A stretch of 10,452 bases of DNA. Source: Oscillospiraceae bacterium (lineage in GTDB: Bacteria > Bacillota > Clostridia > Oscillospirales > Acutalibacteraceae). The stretch is from contig JAIRUF010000172.1 of NCBI GenBank assembly GCA_031254555.1, positions 1-10,452 on the forward strand, given 5' to 3'. Shown here one piece after another: positions 6,781 through 10,452 of this stretch; the first letter of the stretch is position 1; each line of letters opens with the position of its first letter. A model generated the notes under the pieces. The model was not told where the DNA came from and did no database searches. It saw only the letters and a program-made list of their open reading frames with translations. A program made the translations under genes and the position numbers.

Positions 6781-7644
6781 TTATTCCGCGTCAAGCTGTT
6801 TTGCAAGCTGTGTCAGGTCTTCTTTGCTGAAAAACTCAAACTCCACCGTGCCGTTGTTTCCCTTGCTCTCAAACACTACAACTTTCCTGCCCAAAGCCTG
6901 AGACAAGGCAAGCTCAACCTCGCTGTAAAAAGTATCTCTGAGCGCTTTTTCTTTAACAAAGCTTACCCTGCCGGTCTTATCGGCCGTTTTTGCCAGCCTT
7001 TCGACCTCCCTCACCGACAAATCGTTCTCGACAACGCTGCGCGCAATCTTTATAATCTCATCCTCATTTGCAAGGGTGAGAAGCGCCCTTGCATGTCCGG
7101 CGGAGAGCTTGCCGTCCCTTGTAAGTATTCTTACCTTTTCCGGCAAATTTAAAAGCCTCAATGAGTTTGCCACAGCAGGGCGTGACCTGCCTATGCGAGA
7201 GGCTGCATCTTCCTGGGTCAGACCATAGCGCTCAATTAAAAGCTTTATCCCCTCTGCCTCTTCTATGGGATTCAGGTCCTCTCTTTGCAGGTTTTCAACA
7301 AGTGAAATCTCCATGGCCTGCTCGTCCGTCATATCCTTTATGACGACCGGAACTTCATTAAGTCCCGCAATCCTAGAGGCCCTCCACCGGCGCTCGCCCG
7401 CAACAAGCTGATATGACCCGTCCCTCATCGGCCTTACCAGCAAGGGCTGCAAAACCCCGTTCCTTGATATACTGTCCGCAAGTTCGCCCAGCGACTTTTC
7501 GTCAAATGTTTTCCTGGGCTGCTCTTTGTTCGGCTCAATCTCCGTAAGCTTTAGTTTAACCGCGCTTATGGCGCTTATTTCCTCAACGGAATTTTCCGAG
7601 AACAACGCGTCAAGCCCTTTTCCCAGCCCGCCTTTCTTCGCCAT
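6781..7644 (-). CDS. parB: Chromosome partitioning protein ParB (Spo0J)
   Basis: ParB is a CTP-dependent DNA clamp that loads at parS, spreads along DNA, recruits condensin and stimulates ParA. The start is ATG 7644 (287 aa): GAGGTGA lies just upstream, and the protein then begins MAKKGGLGKGLDALF, the conserved ParA-stimulating N-terminus. An upstream in-frame GTG (7653) lies within that ribosome binding site. The CTPase domain carries GERRWRASR (83-91) and ENLQREDLNPIEEA (117-130). The helix-turn-helix is at about 142-166 (LTQEDAASRIGRSRPAVANS). At the four positions that separate ParB from Noc it has Arg155, Ser161, Asn166 and Gly183; the Arg and Gly fit parS recognition. The C-terminal dimerisation domain ends at residue 287. 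parA lies 73 bases upstream and serS 47 bases downstream, and the cognate parS is at 8707-8722. Confidence 0.96.
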   Translation of the reverse strand: MAKKGGLGKGLDALFSENSVEEISAISAVKLKLTEIEPNKEQPRKTFDEKSLGELADSISRNGVLQPLLVRPMRDGSYQLVAGERRWRASRIAGLNEVPVVIKDMTDEQAMEISLVENLQREDLNPIEEAEGIKLLIERYGLTQEDAASRIGRSRPAVANSLRLLNLPEKVRILTRDGKLSAGHARALLTLANEDEIIKIARSVVENDLSVREVERLAKTADKTGRVSFVKEKALRDTFYSEVELALSQALGRKVVVFESKGNNGTVEFEFFSKEDLTQLAKQLDAE

Positions 7645-7659
7645 ATATCTCACCTCTTT

Positions 7660-7676
7660 ATTTTACATAGTAAAAT
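7660..7676 (-). repeat. AT-rich inverted repeat in the parA-parB gap
   Basis: ATTTTAC and GTAAAAT form a perfect 7-bp dyad around a three-base spacer, ending just before the parB ribosome binding site. It resembles neither parS nor an intrinsic terminator. It could be a small operator or a weak mRNA hairpin limiting parB translation. The same gap holds a direct repeat CAGTGC (minus strand, near 7691-7707). Confidence 0.35.
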
Positions 7677-7717
7677 TCCGGTCTTTAAACGCACTGATTT
7701 TTGCACTGGTACAAAAC

Positions 7718-8482
7718 CTATCTATTCTGCTTTATAAGTTCTTTTGCAAGATTCATATACGCGTCACTGCCTTTCGATCCCCTGTCATAATACATTATAG
7801 GTTGTCCAAAACTGGGCGCCTCTGAAAGCCGTACATTCCTGGGCACGACTGTTTTAAACACCTTGTTTGGAAAAAACTTTTTAACCTCGTCCACAACCTG
7901 CTGAGTAAGATTAAGCCTTCCGTCAAACATTGTCAGCACAACGCCCTCCATCTCTATATGCGGGCTATACAGCCTTTTGACCTGCCTTACTGTGGCCATG
8001 AGCTGCGAGAGCCCCTCAAGCGCGTAATACTCGCATTGTATGGGAACCATTATAGTATCCGCGGCGCAAAGCGCATTTAGCGTTATGAGTCCAAGGGAGG
8101 GGGGGCAGTCAAGAAAAATAAAACTGTATTCATCTTTGATCGGCGCAAGCGCGGTTTTTAGCCTGTTCTCCCTCTTCTCGATCTCCACCAATTCCAGCTC
8201 CGCGCCGGCCAAATTCATGTTTGCGGGAAGAATGTCCACATTTTTAAAACGGCTTTCAACTATCACATCTTTGGCTTTTGCCCCATTTATAAGCGCGTCA
8301 TAAGCCGACAGCTCCAGTGTTTTTTTCTCTATCCCCATACCGCTTGTAGAGTTGCCTTGCGGATCAATGTCCACCAAAAGCGCCTTTTTCCCTGCACCGC
8401 CTATTGCGGCGCATAAATTGACGGCCGTCGTGGTTTTGCCCACCCCGCCTTTTTGATTCACTATAGCTATGGTTTTGCCCAT
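7718..8482 (-). CDS. parA: Chromosome partitioning ATPase ParA (Soj)
   Basis: ParA binds DNA non-specifically as an ATP dimer and, with ParB at parS, drives origin segregation; in Bacillus the homolog Soj also regulates DnaA. The start is ATG 8482 with AAAGGA upstream at a rather long spacing. The protein is 254 aa, as usual for the chromosomal short type without an N-terminal helix-turn-helix. It has the deviant Walker A KGGVGKTTT (11-19) with the signature Lys, the A' motif DIDPQGNSTSG (38-48), and Walker B FIFLDCPPSLG (121-131). The C-terminal DNA-binding part includes VPRNVRLSEAPSFGQP. It is the first gene of a probable parA-parB-serS operon, with a promoter about 180 bases upstream and parS just beyond that promoter. 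Confidence 0.97.
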   Translation of the reverse strand: MGKTIAIVNQKGGVGKTTTAVNLCAAIGGAGKKALLVDIDPQGNSTSGMGIEKKTLELSAYDALINGAKAKDVIVESRFKNVDILPANMNLAGAELELVEIEKRENRLKTALAPIKDEYSFIFLDCPPSLGLITLNALCAADTIMVPIQCEYYALEGLSQLMATVRQVKRLYSPHIEMEGVVLTMFDGRLNLTQQVVDEVKKFFPNKVFKTVVPRNVRLSEAPSFGQPIMYYDRGSKGSDAYMNLAKELIKQNR

Positions 8483-8542
8483 TTTTCACTTATCCTTTCA
8501 AGGTCTTAATTTACGTCTGTTATATCAATCGGTTATTTTAAG

Positions 8543-8568
8543 GCAGATTCATTATATTTTTAATCTGC
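8543..8568 (-). repeat. Hairpin in the parA leader
   Basis: GCAGATT (8543-8549) and AATCTGC (8562-8568) pair perfectly across a 12-base AT loop, about 60 bases before the parA start codon. No U-tract follows on the minus strand beyond TTAAAATAA, so it is not a clear attenuator. The loop contains TATAAT on the minus strand, but no -35 element is suitably placed. Confidence 0.35.
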
Positions 8569-8665
8569 ACGGTGTTTTACAAATTTGATTTATTGTTGAG
8601 ATCAGCCGTAGTTATCACCTTTTTAGTCCAATGCCGCCCAATGCGCCGGATTGATTTACCCCCGT

Positions 8666-8694
8666 ATTGTAACATAAATAATTTCCAATTTAAA
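8666..8694 (-). promoter_or_regulatory. Predicted promoter of parA-parB
   Basis: On the minus strand TTTAAA (8689-8694, a modest -35) and TACAAT (8666-8671) are 17 bases apart, and TG just before the -10 makes it an extended -10 promoter. The start would be near 8659, leaving a leader of about 175 bases. parS lies 12 bases upstream of the -35, so ParB loaded there could affect this promoter. Confidence 0.55.
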
Positions 8695-8706
8695 GTGCTT
8701 TTAGAA

Positions 8707-8722
8707 TGTTTCACGTGAAACT
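8707..8722. promoter_or_regulatory. parS centromere site
   Basis: TGTTTCACGTGAAACT matches the conserved 16-bp parS palindrome TGTTTCACGTGAAACA at 15 positions, differing only in the last base. The ParB encoded at 6781-7644 is the expected ligand. The location just upstream of parA, in an origin-proximal gene cluster, is typical. It is the only CACGTG-centred parS-like site noticed in the window. Confidence 0.93.
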
Positions 8723-8816
8723 TTTATTCAAAGCCGCAGGATATCCTAAACGCCGGGTTCTTGCCAACATCCTCTCTTTATAAAATCCTTGCCCATTAAA
8801 ATCATATAATTTATTT

Positions 8817-8965
8817 ACACAGGCTCCGCAAAGAGTGCTTGTCTGTTCTGACGCGGGGGGCCCAAAGCCGCCAAAGCAGGTGACTCAAGACAGGCCGGGG
8901 CCGTGTGCCCGTCCAACTTACAAAAGCAAAAAAGCAGCCGTTAACAGGCCGCTTTTTTGCTTTTG
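8817..8965 (+). ncRNA. Candidate structured small RNA with intrinsic terminator
   Basis: A GC-rich block in an AT-rich gap folds on the plus strand. ACAC (8817-8820) plus GGCTCCG (8822-8828) pair with CGGGGCC (8896-8902) plus GTGT (8903-8906), giving 11 pairs with one bulged A and one G-U. Immediately inside, after the unpaired CAAAGAGT, GCTTGTCT (8837-8844) pairs with AGACAGGC (8888-8895), and a smaller hairpin can form around 8851-8872. A strong terminator follows 15 bases later. A perfect TATAAT (8805-8810) would place the transcript start at about 8817, exactly at the base of the stem, but I see no good -35. I could not match it to SRP RNA, 6S RNA, tmRNA, RNase P RNA or a riboswitch class I know. 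The minus strand could form a similar fold, so the strand is not certain. Confidence 0.42.
8921..8965. terminator. Strong bidirectional intrinsic terminator
   Basis: A 15-bp perfect outer stem (CAAAAGCAAAAAAGC at 8921-8935 with its complement at 8951-8965) encloses a mismatch, a further GCC/GGC stem and a seven-base loop. In terminator terms a GC core is preceded by A6 and followed by T6 on both strands. On the minus strand it ends the noc transcript 60 bases after the stop; on the plus strand it would end the candidate small RNA. Confidence 0.85.
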
Positions 8966-9025
8966 AGATGTGGGATGTGAAAGAGAATAAAAACAGGAAA
9001 TATCATAGTGTTGGATGCCGGTGAT

Positions 9026-9862
9026 CTAAGCTGACGTCACCTCTATCGACTTTACAGATCTATCCCTTGCTTTTGGGATCCTCACTATATACTCGACATA
9101 CTGCTCCGTCTCATTTTTTGTACTGTCAGCTTCTATTCCGGCCTGGCGCATGGTGTCAACCGCGTTATTTAACGTGTTGATAAATAATCGTATATCTTTA
9201 AATAATTTTATGGGTGGTTTTTTGGCGGGTTTTGCGCTGATCGACATCTGTCTTACAAGCTTATCTGTCTGTTGGACATTTAAGCTGTTATCAATTATTA
9301 TGCCCAGCGCTTTGTCCACCTGCCGTTCATCCTTAAGGCTTAACAGTGCCCTTGCGTGCCGTTCTGTAAGCCCGCCGCCCAAAATTCTTATCCTTTGACT
9401 CTCCGTAAACTTGAGAAGCCTAAGTTTGTTTGAAACAGTGGACTGTGCCTTTCCAAGCCTTTTTGAGATCTCATCCTGGCTCATATTAAAGTTTTTTATC
9501 AGCTTTTCAATGGCGAGCGCCTCTTCAAAAAAGTCAAGATCAGAACGCTGCAAATTTTCCGTAAGTCCAAACAGGGCGGATCTGCTTTCATCTATGTTCA
9601 TTAAAACACAGGGTATATGCGATATTCCCGCCAATCTTGCCGCCCTAAGGCGCCTCTCGCCTGCAATCAGCTCATATCTTACTTTGTCAATCTGCCGCAC
9701 AGATATCGGCTGGATTATTCCATTTTCCTTTATGCTTTGAGCCAGGCTCTCTAGCTCAATGTAATTGAATCTTTTTCTCGGTTGATTTGGATTTGGATGT
9801 ATCTGAGACTGCGGGACCAATATTATTTGACCGCCGGTTTTTATCTGCTCCGGATTATTCAT
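9026..9862 (-). CDS. noc: Nucleoid occlusion protein Noc-type ParB paralog
   Basis: A ParB-family CTP-clamp protein that in Bacillus binds NBS sites and blocks division over the nucleoid. The start is ATG 9862 (278 aa), seven bases after GGAGG; ATG 9868 is too close to that site. Domain order is as in ParB: GERRLRAARLAG (68-79), ENLQRSDLDFFEEA (102-115), helix-turn-helix at about 127-151 (MSQDEISKRLGKAQSTVSNK). At the four positions reported to switch specificity it has Gln140, Lys146, Lys151 and Arg168, which is the Noc set (QKKR) rather than the ParB set (RTAG). It lacks the ParB KGLGKGLDALF N-terminus that stimulates ParA. It also lacks an obvious amphipathic N-terminal helix like that used by Bacillus Noc for membrane binding; it begins MNNPEQIKTGGQIILVPQSQ. 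The gene follows rsmG, the classic noc position, and has its own promoter and a strong terminator. Confidence 0.87.
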   Translation of the reverse strand: MNNPEQIKTGGQIILVPQSQIHPNPNQPRKRFNYIELESLAQSIKENGIIQPISVRQIDKVRYELIAGERRLRAARLAGISHIPCVLMNIDESRSALFGLTENLQRSDLDFFEEALAIEKLIKNFNMSQDEISKRLGKAQSTVSNKLRLLKFTESQRIRILGGGLTERHARALLSLKDERQVDKALGIIIDNSLNVQQTDKLVRQMSISAKPAKKPPIKLFKDIRLFINTLNNAVDTMRQAGIEADSTKNETEQYVEYIVRIPKARDRSVKSIEVTSA

Positions 9863-9893
9863 AGACATTCCTCCAATCAAAGAAAGGTCTTAA

Positions 9894-9923
9894 AATACAG
9901 AAAAGCTATGCTTGTCCTGTCAA
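9894..9923 (-). promoter_or_regulatory. Predicted promoter of noc
   Basis: On the minus strand a perfect TTGACA (9918-9923) is followed after 18 bases by TGTATT (9894-9899), a 4/6 match to the -10. The start would be about 9887, some 25 bases before the ATG. The promoter sits inside an inverted repeat (9904-9941). Confidence 0.55.
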
Positions 9924-9941
9924 GTAAACAATAGCACAGCT
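9904..9941 (-). repeat. Inverted repeat around the noc -35 element (possible rsmG terminator or operator)
   Basis: AGCTATGCT (9904-9912) and AGCACAGCT (9933-9941) form a 9-bp dyad with one G-U in minus-strand RNA, flanking TTGACA. In rsmG mRNA reading through, the stem is followed by TTTTCTGTATTTT, so it could terminate rsmG about 60-100 bases after its stop. In DNA it could be a repressor site covering the noc promoter. The 20-base loop is long for a terminator. Confidence 0.4.
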
Positions 9942-10002
9942 TATCTGTAAAATCCATTAAATCTTATCGTATTAATTCTTTTAATTCTGACTTTAAAGCT
10001 CA

Positions 10003-10452
10003 TTAATCAAGCGGGTTTTTTAAAATTTGTGCCGAAGTTCTGGGGTACTTTATCGAAGTTTGCGATATTTTATTAATGATTATAATCGCCCTTTCTCCGC
10101 AGCCTTCTAGCGTAAACTCTTCTATTTTACAAAACTCGGCTCCCAGCGACTTTAAGGTGGCCGCGGAATTCTTCAGCTCTTGCCTTGCCCCGGCCGCCTT
10201 AAGCGGAATAAAGCGTCCCCCTGTCTTGACAAACGGAATACAGTATTCACATAAGAATCCAAGGCTTGCAACTGCCCTTGCCGTGACAACATCATACATC
10301 TCCCTGTGCTTTACATCTCTTCCGGCCTCCTCCGCCCTTGAGTGTAAGGTTTGCGCCGTAAGCCCTACTTCTTTTAGCGCGGCGTCTATAAATTTCAGTT
10401 TTTTTTCTGTTGTGTCAAGCAGTGTGTACTCACGGTCCGGCCTTGCCTTCAA
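10003..10452 (-). CDS. rsmG: 16S rRNA (guanine527-N7)-methyltransferase RsmG (GidB), C-terminal part
   Basis: RsmG methylates G527 of 16S rRNA with S-adenosylmethionine. The window holds the last 149 codons; the frame is open through the right edge at 10452, so the start and the SAM-binding GxGxG motif are outside. Visible family features are LLDTTEKKLKFI (SAM adenosine side), a HSRAEEAG segment (residues 37-44 of the fragment), YDVVTARAVASLGFLCEY (residues 53-70), and VKTGGRFIPLKA, followed by the terminal strands ERAIIIINK. The usual neighbours mnmG and mnmE are expected to the right. The gap to noc is 140 bases and contains a possible terminator. Confidence 0.93.
   Translation of the reverse strand: MKARPDREYTLLDTTEKKLKFIDAALKEVGLTAQTLHSRAEEAGRDVKHREMYDVVTARAVASLGFLCEYCIPFVKTGGRFIPLKAAGARQELKNSAATLKSLGAEFCKIEEFTLEGCGERAIIIINKISQTSIKYPRTSAQILKNPLD

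Larger units (their letters stand above)
8483..9025. other. Gene-free region between noc and parA
   Basis: These 543 bases contain no credible protein gene. From the parA side they hold a parA leader with a hairpin, a near-repeat (CCAATGC at 8628-8634 and 8638-8644), the parA promoter, parS, a 10-bp palindrome AGGATATCCT (8738-8747), an AT-rich stretch with TATAAT (8805-8810), a GC-rich block that folds well (8817-8906), and a bidirectional terminator (8921-8965). The last 60 bases before noc show nothing specific. Confidence 0.8.

Noticed and set aside
7642..7653. GTG 7653 as parB start
   Set aside because: The GTG is itself part of the GAGGTGA ribosome binding site; ATG 7644 begins the conserved MAKKGGLGKGL.
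7660..7676. Second parS site near parB
   Set aside because: The dyad ATTTTAC/GTAAAAT lacks the CACGTG core and the 16-bp parS spacing.
8817..8910. Known RNA class (cobalamin riboswitch, SRP RNA, 6S RNA, tmRNA, ZTP riboswitch)
   Set aside because: The conserved boxes of these classes were looked for by eye and not found, and no gene lies downstream on the plus strand to be controlled by a riboswitch.
9862..9880. TTG 9880 or ATG 9868 as noc start
   Set aside because: Both overlap or touch the GGAGG site; ATG 9862 is seven bases downstream of it.
1..10452. CRISPR arrays, insertion sequences, prophage or toxin-antitoxin modules
   Set aside because: No regularly spaced repeats, transposase or integrase motifs, or terminal inverted repeats were seen; the one immunity-like gene has no toxin partner here.

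Overview
This window looks like chromosomal, origin-proximal DNA from a Firmicutes bacterium, most likely an uncultured member of the Clostridia. The evidence is the order rsmG, noc, parA, parB, serS on one strand, strong GGAGG-type ribosome binding sites, frequent TTG/GTG starts, moderate-to-low GC, and a NifU-like/GGGtGRT gene pair of the kind found in clostridia. All genes except mnmA are on the minus strand. If the usual Firmicutes order holds, mnmG, mnmE and dnaA/oriC lie beyond the right edge, so most genes run away from the origin.

Right part (about 6700-10452): the 3' part of rsmG (16S rRNA m7G methyltransferase), a noc-type ParB paralog with its own sigma-A-like promoter, then a 543-base gap, parA, parB and serS. 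The gap holds a bidirectional terminator, a GC-rich stretch that folds like a small RNA, a near-perfect parS site (TGTTTCACGTGAAACT) and the parA promoter. ParA, ParB and parS form the chromosome segregation system. Noc is the paralog that in Bacillus couples nucleoid position to division. Its DNA-reading residues match the Noc set, and a 13/14 match to the Bacillus Noc-binding palindrome lies in this window at 1741-1754.

Middle part (about 4100-6730): serS is followed by a small protein resembling CdiI-type immunity proteins, with no toxin gene beside it, and by a YhbS-like GNAT acetyltransferase that starts at TTG. Facing them is mnmA (tRNA U34 2-thiolation), the only plus-strand gene, which ends in a good terminator.

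Left part (1-3070): a PHP-domain phosphoesterase of the RNase AM/YciV type is divergent from mnmA, and the two promoters abut at their -35 elements. Beyond it is an apparent three-gene operon: an unrecognised 189-aa protein, a NifU-like scaffold protein with an unusual cysteine set, and the start of a GGGtGRT-family protein cut by the window edge.

No insertion sequences, CRISPR arrays, tRNA or rRNA genes, or prophage genes were seen. The best leads for something undescribed are the possible small RNA between noc and parA, the Noc/binding-site pair, the orphan immunity-like gene and the NifU-like/GGGtGRT operon.
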